The notes under the pieces: generated by a model | Seen by the model: only the letters and a program-made list of their open reading frames with translations | Databases searched by the model: none | Told to the model about the DNA's origin: nothing | Program-made: the position numbers and the translations under genes | Assembly: GCF_000716335.1 (NCBI RefSeq) | Contig: NZ_KL591019.1 | Coordinates: forward strand, 3,104 to 67,103 | Origin: Streptomyces sp. NRRL S-118 | Lineage (GTDB): Bacteria > Actinomycetota > Actinomycetes > Streptomycetales > Streptomycetaceae | Reading direction: 5' to 3' | DNA: 64,000 nucleotides | Shown: positions 17,917 through 25,971 of the stretch, piece by piece | Layout: every line of letters starts with the position of its first letter | How positions within the stretch are numbered: position 1 is the first letter of the stretch

Positions 17917-17926
17917 GCGCTTCACG

Positions 17927-18346
17927 CTACGGGCGGGGGGATCGCTTGGCTTCTCCGTTCCTGACCGGTCGCGTGTGGATCTTCGCGAGACAGGCCGGGA
18001 CGGCGGCGCCCTCGTCGTGGGGGCGGGCCCGGTAGGCGCTCGGGCTCTCTCCGACGAGCTCGGTGAACCGCGAGCTGAACGACCCCAGCGAGGTGCAGCC
18101 GACCGCGAAGCACACCTCCGTCACCGTCATGTCGCCCCGCCTCAGCAGCGCCTTGGCCCGCTCGATCCGGCGCGTCATCAGGTAGCTGTACGGCGTCTCG
18201 CCGAATGCGGCGCGGAAGCTGCGGGAGAAGTGGCCCGGTGACATGTGGGCGCTGCGCGCCAGTGCGGGAACGTCGAGCGGCTCCGCGTAAGCGCGGTCCA
18301 TCAGGTCACGGGCCCGGCGCAGCCGGACGAGGTCCTCCAGCGTCAT
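17927..18346 (-). CDS. AraC-type helix-turn-helix regulator
   Basis: This 139-aa protein is essentially a bare AraC/XylS DNA-binding domain: LDVPALARSAHMSPGHFSRSFRAAFGETPYSYLMTRRIERAK (first helix-turn-helix) and DMTVTEVCFAVGCTSLGSFSSRFTELVGESPSAYR (second). No effector domain is present. The length fits the small stand-alone AraC proteins paired with VOC genes in actinobacteria. Its ATG overlaps (ATGA) the stop of the phosphatase/ATPase remnant upstream, showing the three once formed one operon. Confidence 0.9.
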   Translation of the reverse strand: MTLEDLVRLRRARDLMDRAYAEPLDVPALARSAHMSPGHFSRSFRAAFGETPYSYLMTRRIERAKALLRRGDMTVTEVCFAVGCTSLGSFSSRFTELVGESPSAYRARPHDEGAAVPACLAKIHTRPVRNGEAKRSPRP

Positions 18347-19140
18347 GCGACCACCATCCCACGGGCGGAAGGGCTGCCGAGCGGCAGGTCGTGCTCGGCC
18401 CGGACGACCTTGCCGGGAGGAGGTGCGGCACGAGCCCCAGCGGCGGCAGAGCATGTTGACGAGCTGAAGGCCGCGCCCTCCCTCCGCGCTCAGCGGCGCG
18501 TGCTGGATCTGCGGCAGGTCGGGGCCCGTGTCGGCGACTTCGAGCCCCAGCCGGTCGTGGAGGGCCAGGCGGATCCGGCCGGGTCCGTTGCCGTGGCGCA
18601 GGGCGTTGCCGACGAGTTCGCCGGTGACCGGTTCGGCGGCGTCGACCCGTTCCGTCAGGCCCCACCGGTCGAGCTGTTCGCGGACGAGCCGGCGGGCGAT
18701 GCCGGCGGAGCTGCCGTCGGCGGGCAGCTCCCAGGTCTCGATGGCGCATCCGGCGGCGTTCCGGGGCAGGCGGGTGCCGGCGATCATCACCGTCTCGTCG
18801 CACCGGTCGGTGCCGCCCGGGCCGGCGGCGGCCACGGCGGCGGCGTCGCGCCGTCCCGGTGCCGACGCGGCCACGGTGTCCTTCAGCCGCGCGAGCTGGG
18901 TGCCGATGTCGTCCGTGCGCGTCTTGAGCAGACCGTCGGTGAACAGGAAGAGGGTGCTGTCGTCCGGGGCGGTCACCCGCGCCGGATCGTGCGGGATGAC
19001 CCCGGCGCCCAGGGGGCGCTCCCGGCGTCAGCTCGACGTAGGAGGCGGCGCCGTCGGCGCCGGGCAGCAGCGGTGGCGGGTTGCCCGCCGAGGCGACCGT
19101 GCACCTGCCGTCGCCCGGGTCGTACACGCAGACCCTGGCG
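18343..19140 (-). pseudogene. SpoIIE phosphatase-HATPase remnant, two frameshifts, 5' end lost
   Basis: Successive frames give the C-terminal half of a SpoIIE/PP2C phosphatase (RVCVYDPGDGRCTVASAGNP, then LGAGVIPHDPARV and STLFLFTDGLLKTRTDDIG). An RsbW-like ATPase follows (EPVTGELVGNALRHG, EGGRGLQLVNMLCRRWGS), with a short tail ending PSARGMVVA and TGA. One shift falls at a G5 run on the plus strand (19012-19016), the other near 18412. Upstream of about 19140 no phosphatase sequence remains; the amidohydrolase gene begins directly. In intact form it would have dephosphorylated an anti-anti-sigma factor. The final TGA overlaps the AraC ATG. Confidence 0.75.
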
Positions 19141-19885
19141 GCTGCAGGACACGCCGGCCGCGGGACCGGCGCAGGAGGCGCAGGAGGTTGCCCCCGGTGA
19201 CCAGGGCCTCGTCCGCGGGCGGCAGTCCGAGGGCACGTACCTTCGCCAGTTCGAGTCCCGGGTGCAGCCAGGGGCCGTCGGAGCCGAAGAGGAGCTTGCC
19301 CGGCCCCGCGCGCCGCACCGCCTGCACGAGCAGGTCGAAGCGGCGTACGCCGGAGGTGTCGGCGTGGATGTTGGGGTGCCGGACCAGGTGGTCGAGGAGG
19401 GCGAGCTGGGCGCCCCAGTCGTCGGCGAAGCTTCCCAGGTGCGGCACGACGAAGTCGACGTCCGGGTACTCGGTGCCCAGCAGTTCGACGGGGGCGATCT
19501 CGCCCATCGGGTCGTACAGCACCGGCAGCCGGTACCGGCGGGCCGCCTCGCACACCTCGCGTGTGATGCGGGCGTCGCGGCGGTGGACCTTGATGCCCCG
19601 GAAGCCCCAGTGCCGGACGGCCCGCTCGATCAGGGCGTGCACGCGTCCGGCGTCCCGTCGGGGGTGGACCATCGCGAAGGGGATGAAGCGGCCCGGGCGG
19701 GCCGCCGCGATGCGGGCCAGCCGGTGGTTGGCGACCGCGTAGTCGTCGTGGAAGGCGGGCAGCAGCACGGTGCGGCGGATCCCCGCGGCGTCCGCGCGCC
19801 GGAGGTAGCCGCCGAGGGGTGCCGCGTCCCAGGGGCCGCTCAGGGCGGGGCCGCGCCCCGCGTGGCAATGGCAGTCGATGATCAC
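19028..19885 (-). CDS. Metal-dependent amidohydrolase (TIM-barrel), 3' end altered
   Basis: The product is 285 aa as read. IIDCHCHAG at the N-terminus supplies the HxH metal pair; FRGIKVHRRDA, DFVVPHLGSF and LLFGSDGPWLHP give the remaining barrel landmarks, as in the amidohydrolase_2 (aminocarboxymuconate-semialdehyde decarboxylase-like) family. GTG 19885 follows GGAAGGA. Homology should end near GGNLLRLLRRSRG (about 19160). The last 45 or so residues are read out of frame through a SpoIIE remnant and are probably not native, so the enzyme likely gained a tail when flanking DNA was deleted. The substrate is unknown. Confidence 0.8.
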   Translation of the reverse strand: MIIDCHCHAGRGPALSGPWDAAPLGGYLRRADAAGIRRTVLLPAFHDDYAVANHRLARIAAARPGRFIPFAMVHPRRDAGRVHALIERAVRHWGFRGIKVHRRDARITREVCEAARRYRLPVLYDPMGEIAPVELLGTEYPDVDFVVPHLGSFADDWGAQLALLDHLVRHPNIHADTSGVRRFDLLVQAVRRAGPGKLLFGSDGPWLHPGLELAKVRALGLPPADEALVTGGNLLRLLRRSRGRRVLQPPGSACTTRATAGARSPRRATRHRCCPAPTAPPPTSS

Positions 19886-19973
19886 GCCGGGTCCTTCCGG
19901 GTGGTGCGGGTGGTGCGGGGACGACGGGGACCGGACGGTGACCGGGACCGCGGTGGTGGGCGCGGCGGGGCGG

Positions 19974-21914
19974 TCAGCCGCCCCGGCGCGGGTCTCCCGG
20001 TGGCAGTTGCGCAGGGCCGGACGCGGGGCGGCGCTGCCCCGGGTACTGGGGGGCGCCGGCGCGGGGCGGCAGCTGGCGGTCGGCGCGACGGCGGGCGGGG
20101 AACGGGCCACGGGAGACGGACGGGTTCCCCGGCAGGCCGAAGCCCTGGCCCCGGCCGTCCGCCCGGTCGAGCAGCCGCCGGTGGAGGAGCACCGCGGGCG
20201 GGGTCGCCTCGACGCGGGCGTCGCTCGTCCGCTCGGCGCTCAGGTCCACGCCCGTCACGGCCCGGTAGGAGTGCAGGTACCCCTGGATCTCGGTGCGCCA
20301 GTAACGGGCCCAGTTGGCGGCCTGGTTGCGGTTGTGCACGTCGGTCCAGTCGCCGAAGCGCACGGCGAGCAGGATCTGCTCCCCGAAGCGCCCGAGGTCG
20401 CGGAAGTGGATGACCGTGTCCGGCGACCAGCCCTGCAGCCGCTTCATGGTGTCCACGCGCTCCATCCACGGCTCCGGATAGGCCACCATCGTCCGGCCGG
20501 GCAGGAACTCCCGCATCTCGGGGCGGGCGAGCAGCCACTGCTGCATCAGCATCTCCTGGCGGGCGGTCCAGGGCAGGTCCCCGTACTGGTTGTGCTGGCC
20601 TTCGGTGAGCAGCAGGTGCACGTCCTTGAGCGCGTTGAGCACCGGGAAGCCGTCGGCGATGACGGTGGTGTCGTCGTCCTCCTTGTAGAAGGCGGAGGCC
20701 AGGCCGAGCAGGGTGTGGAACGCCTCGAGGAAGCGCGGCCGGCTGTCGGCGGGGCGCAGCGCCGGCATGCCGGAGGCCAGCGCCGTGACGCCGTAGTGGT
20801 GGTCGTACTCGTACGCCCGGCGCAGCGCCGTGAGCCGGTGCTGTTCGTCCTGGATGTAGCCCCACAGCAGCGGGTTGATCGCCCTGAGGGGGTCGATCTC
20901 CATGTGGGCGAGGGGGTCGTGGGCGCCGTGGCCGTGGACGTTCTGGAAGCGGCGCGCGACGGCGTCGATGGACTGGACGAGCATGCCCTCCTCGTGCCAG
21001 TAGCTCCAGATGAGTTCGAGGAGGAAGGGGAAGGTGAGTTTGTCCCGCAGGATGCCGTAGCACTGCCGGCCGAACCCCTCGGTGACGTCGATGGACTGTT
21101 CACCGAGCTTGAGGCGGATGACGCCGAGGTAGGGCAGCAGGGCGGGGTCGGTCGTGGGGTCGCCGCCGGGCCCGGGGTCGGGTCCCGCGGAGATGTAGCG
21201 GCGCCAGCGGCTCTCGATGGCGCGCCGGAACGCCTCGCCGCCCGCCTCCTGGCTCGCGTACCGCTCCCGTTCCTGCTCCAGGTCGAGGTCGGTGAAGAGG
21301 CGTCCGAGGTCCCGGGAGGAGATGTGGACGCCGCAGTTGGCGAGCAGGAAGACCTCGGTGGCGACCTTCAGCAGGCGGTACCCGTCGACACCGGGGAAGG
21401 GCAGGGCGCGGGGTCCGGGACCGCGGCGCGGCCAGGGGACCACCGAGGCGTCGTCACCGGTGCACAGCATGGCGTCGATCCAGCGGGCGTAGGCGTTGTA
21501 GGAGATCCGGTCCGTGCTCCGCCGGATGACCGTCCACAGCGCCTGGTCGTCCGTCGGCTCGGTGTCGGTCCGCCCCAGGTGCACCTGGATGCTGTCGCGG
21601 GCGCCGAAGGGCCGGGGGGTGACGACCACCACGGCCGTCCCCTCGTCGCGCACCTGCCGGCCCTCGGCGGTGTCGAGGAACGCGCCGCGCACGGTGTACG
21701 CGGCGGGCTGCTGGTCCTCGGGGACGTCCCAGTGCGCCTGCGTGGGGTCGGAATGGCTGATGGTGTGCAGCGGGCCCACCCCGTCGACGCTCCATTCGAC
21801 GGGCGCGTCCTGCTCGGCCCCGGGGTCCGCCGCACGGGGAACGCTCCGGGAGAGGGTCAGCCGGACCCGGCCGCCCTGCGGGATCCGTTCGGGGTGGTCA
21901 CGGACGTCGGCCAT
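19974..21914 (-). CDS. Uncharacterised 646-aa protein of zincin/glycine-zipper operon
   Basis: ATG 21914 follows GAGGAG by 8 bases and lies inside the 3' end of the preceding gene (58-base overlap), so it is coupled. Residues 1-100 look like a beta-sandwich domain (VRLTLSRSV, VEWSVDGVGPLHTISH, GTAVVVVTPRPFG). Residues 110-560 are helical and rich in Trp, Tyr and His (DGYRLLKVATEVFLLANCGV, FLLELIWSYWHEEGMLVQ, PLLWGYIQDEQHRLTALRRAYEYDHHYG). The tail is Pro/Arg-rich and disordered. There is no signal peptide or membrane helix. I do not recognise a named domain; the clustered His/Glu/Asp invite thought of metal or cofactor binding, without proof. Confidence 0.85.
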   Translation of the reverse strand: MADVRDHPERIPQGGRVRLTLSRSVPRAADPGAEQDAPVEWSVDGVGPLHTISHSDPTQAHWDVPEDQQPAAYTVRGAFLDTAEGRQVRDEGTAVVVVTPRPFGARDSIQVHLGRTDTEPTDDQALWTVIRRSTDRISYNAYARWIDAMLCTGDDASVVPWPRRGPGPRALPFPGVDGYRLLKVATEVFLLANCGVHISSRDLGRLFTDLDLEQERERYASQEAGGEAFRRAIESRWRRYISAGPDPGPGGDPTTDPALLPYLGVIRLKLGEQSIDVTEGFGRQCYGILRDKLTFPFLLELIWSYWHEEGMLVQSIDAVARRFQNVHGHGAHDPLAHMEIDPLRAINPLLWGYIQDEQHRLTALRRAYEYDHHYGVTALASGMPALRPADSRPRFLEAFHTLLGLASAFYKEDDDTTVIADGFPVLNALKDVHLLLTEGQHNQYGDLPWTARQEMLMQQWLLARPEMREFLPGRTMVAYPEPWMERVDTMKRLQGWSPDTVIHFRDLGRFGEQILLAVRFGDWTDVHNRNQAANWARYWRTEIQGYLHSYRAVTGVDLSAERTSDARVEATPPAVLLHRRLLDRADGRGQGFGLPGNPSVSRGPFPARRRADRQLPPRAGAPQYPGQRRPASGPAQLPPGDPRRGG

Positions 21915-23194
21915 GACGGGACTCCTCGACTCGGTGGGGTGAGCGTGCCGGACAGCGCCCAGCCGGTGATCAGCGAGCCGAGGAGCCTGCTTTCCGCCTC
22001 GGGGCTGATGCGGGAGGCGGCCCTCGCCTGGCCGAGGACCGCGAAGACGAGTGTCGGCGGCGCGCCGCGCATGAGGGCGGGGTGCCGCGTCCACTCGCGG
22101 TGGTGCGCGAGCAGCAGCTCGGGGGTGCGGGACGACAGCGGGAGGGCCTGCCCGAGGGTGGCCCCGCCCAGCGCGGGCGGACGGTGGTCGCGCAGCAGCA
22201 CCGCCAGCCGCGGCATGGTGGCCTCCAGGGCACCGATCAGACGGCGTACGGGGGCCGGGGCGCGTTCGGGGGGATAACAGGAGGACCACAGGGCGGCCAG
22301 GCCCGCCCACTGCGGGTGCGGGTACAGGGCGTCGCCCAGGGCGCAGGAGAGCCGTACCCGGATGTACGGGAAGGGGTGGGGATCCTGGGGCGCGGGGATG
22401 AGCACGAACGCGCGGGGGAGACTGACGACGGCCATGAGGCCGAGCGTCCCGGCGAGGCCGAGCTTTCCCACGCACCACAGGTCGGCGACGATCTCGGAGA
22501 TCCACCGGCCCCAGGCGGCGAAGGCCGCCCGGTCCGCGGCGCTGCGGCTGCGCCGCTCGATGTCGTACAGCCGTACGCGCAGGGCCTGGACGAGTCCGAG
22601 CAGTGCGGCCACCTGGTGACCGGCCTCGTGGACGAGCGAGGCGCCGATGCCGTGACCGACCATGCGCTCGCGGGGGATGCGGACGAGGGCGACCGGGGTG
22701 CGGCCGTTGCCCGGGATGCGCGTGTTGGCGCGGCGGATGGCGGCGCCCGGCCCCCGGTCGAGGTAGCAGACGACGGGTGGCACCGCGACCGGGGTGCCGG
22801 GGATGTGCAGGGCGTCGGCCGCCGCGGCGTCGAGTCCGGCGAGCCAGACGCCGACGGTGTTCTCGCTGCGCTGGGTGAGGGCGTCGTGGAACACGTCGAG
22901 CTGGGCGAGCACGTCGTTGAAGCGGCGGCGCACGGCGACGTAGCGGCGCTGCATCTCCTCGGCGGGGGCCGCCCGGCCCGGCCCGGCCAGCCAGGCCAGG
23001 TAGTGCCGGGCGTGGCGGCGCAGGTCCCGTCGCCCGCGGGCGAGGTACGACTCGATGGCGGCCTGGGCGGTGGGTGCCGGCGCGGCGGCGGGCACCATCG
23101 TCTCGTGCAGTACGAACGGCTTCACCCGGTCGAGCCGGGTCAGGAGCGCCCGCGTCTCGCCCTCGAGCAGGGCGGCCACCGGCCGGGCCGGCAC
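21857..23194 (-). CDS. HExxH zincin-like putative metalloprotease
   Basis: The product is 445 aa. The central zincin motif is VHEAGHQVAALLG, with a probable third ligand in WISEIVADLW about 45 residues later, the arrangement H-E-x-x-H ... S-E-x-x-A-D seen in several metallopeptidase-like families. The N-terminal 150 residues are helical (IESYLARGRRDLRRHARHYLAW). The C-terminal third is helical with LPRLAVLLRDHRPPAL. No secretion signal is present. GTG 23194 begins 2 bases after the glycine-zipper gene stops, and its 3' end overlaps the next gene, so all three are co-translated. It may process one of its partners; that is inference from context. Confidence 0.85.
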   Translation of the reverse strand: MPARPVAALLEGETRALLTRLDRVKPFVLHETMVPAAAPAPTAQAAIESYLARGRRDLRRHARHYLAWLAGPGRAAPAEEMQRRYVAVRRRFNDVLAQLDVFHDALTQRSENTVGVWLAGLDAAAADALHIPGTPVAVPPVVCYLDRGPGAAIRRANTRIPGNGRTPVALVRIPRERMVGHGIGASLVHEAGHQVAALLGLVQALRVRLYDIERRSRSAADRAAFAAWGRWISEIVADLWCVGKLGLAGTLGLMAVVSLPRAFVLIPAPQDPHPFPYIRVRLSCALGDALYPHPQWAGLAALWSSCYPPERAPAPVRRLIGALEATMPRLAVLLRDHRPPALGGATLGQALPLSSRTPELLLAHHREWTRHPALMRGAPPTLVFAVLGQARAASRISPEAESRLLGSLITGWALSGTLTPPSRGVPSWPTSVTTPNGSRRAAGSG

Positions 23195-23196
23195 CG

Positions 23197-24126
23197 TCAG
23201 ATCCCCAGCAGTACGATCTTGCGCCCCTGGCGCACCCAGCGCCCGGACCTGGCCCGTGAGGTGGGCACCGGGGCGCCGGGGACCGCCCGCGGCACCGCTC
23301 CGGGGACACCTCCCGCGATGCCTCCGGGGACACCGCCCGGGGCGGCCCCGGGACCGCAGCAGCGGTGGGCCGCGCCGCCGCCCGTGCCGGGTGCCCGCAG
23401 CACCGCGCCGCCCGGCGCGGGCGCCGGCCAGCTCCAGGGGGCGGGCTGGGCGAAGGACCGGAACCGGCGGGCCACCCCCGGCGCGTAGCGCCTGGCCGCC
23501 GAGAGCACGGCGTCGCCGGCGAGTGCCTGCGGCGCCCCGGGGCGCCGGTCGAGCGCCGCATTGCCGGCCGCGGTGGCGGCCAGCCGGACGACACGGCGCG
23601 CGACCTCGAACTCGTACTCCTCCTGGTCGACGCCCTCGGCCTCCACCTCGAACAGCCGGCCCGCCATGGTGCCGAGCCGGGTGCCGATGGTGGTGCCGAT
23701 GCCGGGTGCGACCATCGAGCCCAGCGCGCCGCCGACGGCGGGCAGCGCGGCCCGCGCCACGTTCTTCACGATGCCGCCGAGGGAGCGGCCGACCGGCGAG
23801 CGCAGGAAGCCGCGCACTCCGCGCGACACGTTGCGGAACATCCTGCCGAGGAACTGTTCGAGCTCGGCCTCGCTGCCGATCTCCAGCAGTTCGGCGGCCA
23901 GTTGCTCCTCCTCGGCCTCGGACAGGGGGCTCTCCATCGACAGCGGGAGGGACTCGTGCAGCGCGTGGCTCTCCGCGGCGCCGAGGTCCTCCCAGTGCTC
24001 CTCCTCGGCCTCGGCTCCGAACTCCGCCTCGGCCTCCGGGTACTCGTGCGGCGCCCCGGCTCCGAACTCGTGGTCCCCCTCGTAGGTTTCGCTCGCTCCG
24101 AAGGGGGCGAGACCGTATTGCTGCAT
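23197..24126 (-). CDS. Acidic, glycine-zipper protein, first gene of zincin operon
   Basis: The 309-aa product starts at ATG 24126, 9 bases after GAGGAG; ATG 24132 is too close to it. Residues 10-90 are strikingly acidic (repeated EAEAEFGAEAEEE). A small domain ELLEIGSEAELEQFLGRMFRNV follows, then a glycine-zipper hydrophobic stretch (ALPAVGGALGSMVAPGIG, then TTIGTRLGTMAG). Next is FEVARRVVRLAATAAGNAALD, a motif I associate with uncharacterised acidic proteins of other bacteria. The C-terminus is Gly/Pro/Val-rich. This composition suggests a self-assembling or membrane-inserting protein whose acidic prodomain holds it soluble. With a protease gene next door, proteolytic activation is conceivable but unproven. 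Confidence 0.8.
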   Translation of the reverse strand: MQQYGLAPFGASETYEGDHEFGAGAPHEYPEAEAEFGAEAEEEHWEDLGAAESHALHESLPLSMESPLSEAEEEQLAAELLEIGSEAELEQFLGRMFRNVSRGVRGFLRSPVGRSLGGIVKNVARAALPAVGGALGSMVAPGIGTTIGTRLGTMAGRLFEVEAEGVDQEEYEFEVARRVVRLAATAAGNAALDRRPGAPQALAGDAVLSAARRYAPGVARRFRSFAQPAPWSWPAPAPGGAVLRAPGTGGGAAHRCCGPGAAPGGVPGGIAGGVPGAVPRAVPGAPVPTSRARSGRWVRQGRKIVLLGI

Positions 24127-24580
24127 GCCCATCAACTCCTCGCCGTCGTGAGCCGACCGTGGTCCGGCGGGCCCTGGAAGGGTCCGGGGCCGTGGCACGA
24201 AGCTAGGGGGCGGGAGCCGCCGGCAGCGTCGGGGGCGGACTCGGGGATTTCCCTGGGTTCGAGGGCGCACGCACCCCCGGGATTCCCACAGGGGCGCACG
24301 CCGGGGGGCCGGCCGCGCGCCCCTCGATCCGGGGTGGGTCCGGCGAGGCGCGGGCGGCCGGGACGCAGAGGCCGCGCGGGCCGGCGCGGCACGACGGCCG
24401 AGGCGGAAGGTTCGCCGCGGGCCGGCGCGGCACGGTGCCGGTGTGATGTGACGAGGCGCCGGTGCCTGCGCGGCGGATCGCCGCCGGCACCGGCAGGGGG
24501 CCTGCCCCGGCGAGGCCGCTCGTGCGGCGAGGGGCCGGCGACCCCGGGGGCGGTGCGTGCCGCGGGTGGGGAGCAGCGGG
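24127..24580. other. Intergenic region upstream of the zincin operon
   Basis: About 450 bases without a credible gene. The region should contain the operon promoter, but no clear -35/-10 pair is visible. A 19-bp direct repeat occurs at 24375-24393 and 24416-24434 (core CGCGGGCCGGCGCGG). Confidence 0.5.
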
Positions 24581-25390
24581 TTACGAGCGGCGGCGCGGTT
24601 TGCCGCGCTTGGCGGCCTTGGTCCCCTTGGCACCCTTGGCCGCGCCGGAGGAGCTCCGCCGCGGGGCGTTGCCGGTCGACGTGCCCGCGGAGGGCCCCCG
24701 GCGTGCGCCGCGGGCGTCCGGGGTCTTGCGCTTCGGCTGTGCGGATGCCGCCGCCGAGGCTGCCACCGACGCCGGGGGGCGGCCGCGCGAGCTGTTGACG
24801 GTGCGGCCGCGGACGATGCCGATGAACTGCTCCACCAGGTCGGTGGTGGCGTCCTCGGGCCACGACAGCGCCACCCCCGACTGGGGCGCGTCCACGACCG
24901 GCCGGTACGTGAGGTCCTTGCGGTGGTGCAGGCGGGCGAGCGACTGGGGGACCACGAGGACGCCCACCCCGGCCGCGACGAGCTCCACGGCGTCCGCGGT
25001 CGTGGCGGGCCGCTCGATCGCGGGGCGTCCCGGCAGCTCTTCCCAGTCGAGGGTGTCGTCGAGGGGGTGCAGCACGATCTCGTCGGCGAGGTCCTCGGCG
25101 GAGACCTCGTCGACCGCCGCCACAAGGTGGTCCTTGGGGACGACCACCACGGTCGTCTCGGTGTACAGGGGGATCGCGCTCAGTACCGTCCGGTCGACCG
25201 GCAGCCGCACCAGTCCCGCGTCGGCTCCGCGGTCCTTCAGGACGCCGTCCGCCTCGGCGGCGGACACGCCGACGAGGGCCAGCGGGACGCCGGGCAGCCG
25301 CTCGTTCCAGATCCGCACCCATTTGGTGGGTGTCACTCCCGGGACGTACGCCAGCCGGAACGAGGGGGATGTTTCCGAGCCTGTCACCAC
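24581..25390 (-). CDS. LysR substrate-binding-domain protein without HTH, basic tail
   Basis: The product is 269 aa. It begins directly with the periplasmic-binding-like effector domain of LysR regulators (FRLAYVPGVTPTKWVRIWNE, ADAGLVRLPVD, ETTVVVVPKDH, VELVAAGVGVLVVPQSLARLHH, VALSWPEDATTDLVEQFIGIV). The N-terminal winged helix is absent. Residues 200-269 form a Lys/Arg/Ala/Ser-rich tail ending KAAKRGKPRRRS that could bind nucleic acid. The start GTG 25390 is the first in frame and has a weak ribosome-binding site. It is divergent from the DUF5997 gene, a pairing common in actinobacteria. It may be a co-regulator or ligand sensor; how it would reach DNA is unknown. Confidence 0.85.
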   Translation of the reverse strand: MVTGSETSPSFRLAYVPGVTPTKWVRIWNERLPGVPLALVGVSAAEADGVLKDRGADAGLVRLPVDRTVLSAIPLYTETTVVVVPKDHLVAAVDEVSAEDLADEIVLHPLDDTLDWEELPGRPAIERPATTADAVELVAAGVGVLVVPQSLARLHHRKDLTYRPVVDAPQSGVALSWPEDATTDLVEQFIGIVRGRTVNSSRGRPPASVAASAAASAQPKRKTPDARGARRGPSAGTSTGNAPRRSSSGAAKGAKGTKAAKRGKPRRRS

Positions 25391-25445
25391 CCCAGGCTAC
25401 CGGTCGTGGTCGGAGGCAGCACACACGCTCGATACCCTTGACACC

Positions 25446-25850
25446 ATGACGTCGCACCAGAACACCCAGACGATGAAGCCCGCGACCGCGGCGAAGAAGC
25501 TGGGTGTGTACCTCGAGGCCACCCCCACCGAGTTCCAGGAGGGTGTCGTCTCGCGCACCGAACTGAACGCCCTGCAGGCCGATCCGCCCGAGTGGCTGCA
25601 GGAGCTGCGGCGCAACGGCCCGCACCCCCGGCCGGTGGTCGCGGCGAAGCTGGGTGTCTCCATCGCGGGCCTCGCCCGGGGCGGCATCACGGAGCCCCTC
25701 ACCACGGAGCAGATCGACGCCCTGAAGCGCGACCTCCCCGAGTGGCTGCAGAAGGAGCGCGCCACCCAGGCCGAGGTCCGCAAGGAGGCGGCGCGGATCA
25801 AGGCGCAGAAGGCGGAGCGCGCCGAGCAGGCCGACCGCCCGCGTTCCTGA
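25446..25850 (+). CDS. DUF5997 family protein
   Basis: This is a 134-aa soluble protein with the DUF5997 layout: KPATAAKKLGVYLEATPTEFQEGVVSRTELNAL, PPEWLQELRRNGPHPRPVVAAKLGVSIAGLARGG, then TTEQIDALKRDLPEWLQ and a charged coiled tail (ERATQAEVRKEAARIKAQKAERAEQ). The repeated (P/L)EWLQ segments suggest an internal duplication. The function is unknown. ATG 25446 has no clear ribosome-binding site and may be leaderless. It is transcribed away from the LysR-domain protein, with only 55 bases between the genes, so joint regulation is likely. Confidence 0.9.
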   Translation: MTSHQNTQTMKPATAAKKLGVYLEATPTEFQEGVVSRTELNALQADPPEWLQELRRNGPHPRPVVAAKLGVSIAGLARGGITEPLTTEQIDALKRDLPEWLQKERATQAEVRKEAARIKAQKAERAEQADRPRS

Positions 25851-25860
25851 CCCTCCGGGA

Positions 25861-25882
25861 CCGCCCCGGCCTCCCGGGGCGG
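25861..25882. terminator. Terminator between convergent genes
   Basis: A stem of CCGCCCCGG and CCGGGGCGG with a 4-base loop lies 10 bases after the DUF5997 stop and upstream of the convergent MFS stop. Confidence 0.7.
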
Positions 25883-25971
25883 CGCTCCCCCGGCCGCCCC
25901 GTCCGGGGCCCCCTCCCCCGCTCCTGCGGCGTCACCCGCCCTCCGCGCGGCCCGCGTCCCGCCGGCTGTCG

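Noticed and set aside
23195..23594. N-terminal extension of the HExxH and 646-aa genes to larger fused frames
   Set aside because: Internal ribosome-binding sites, overlaps and motif boundaries mark separate starts at 23194 and 21914.
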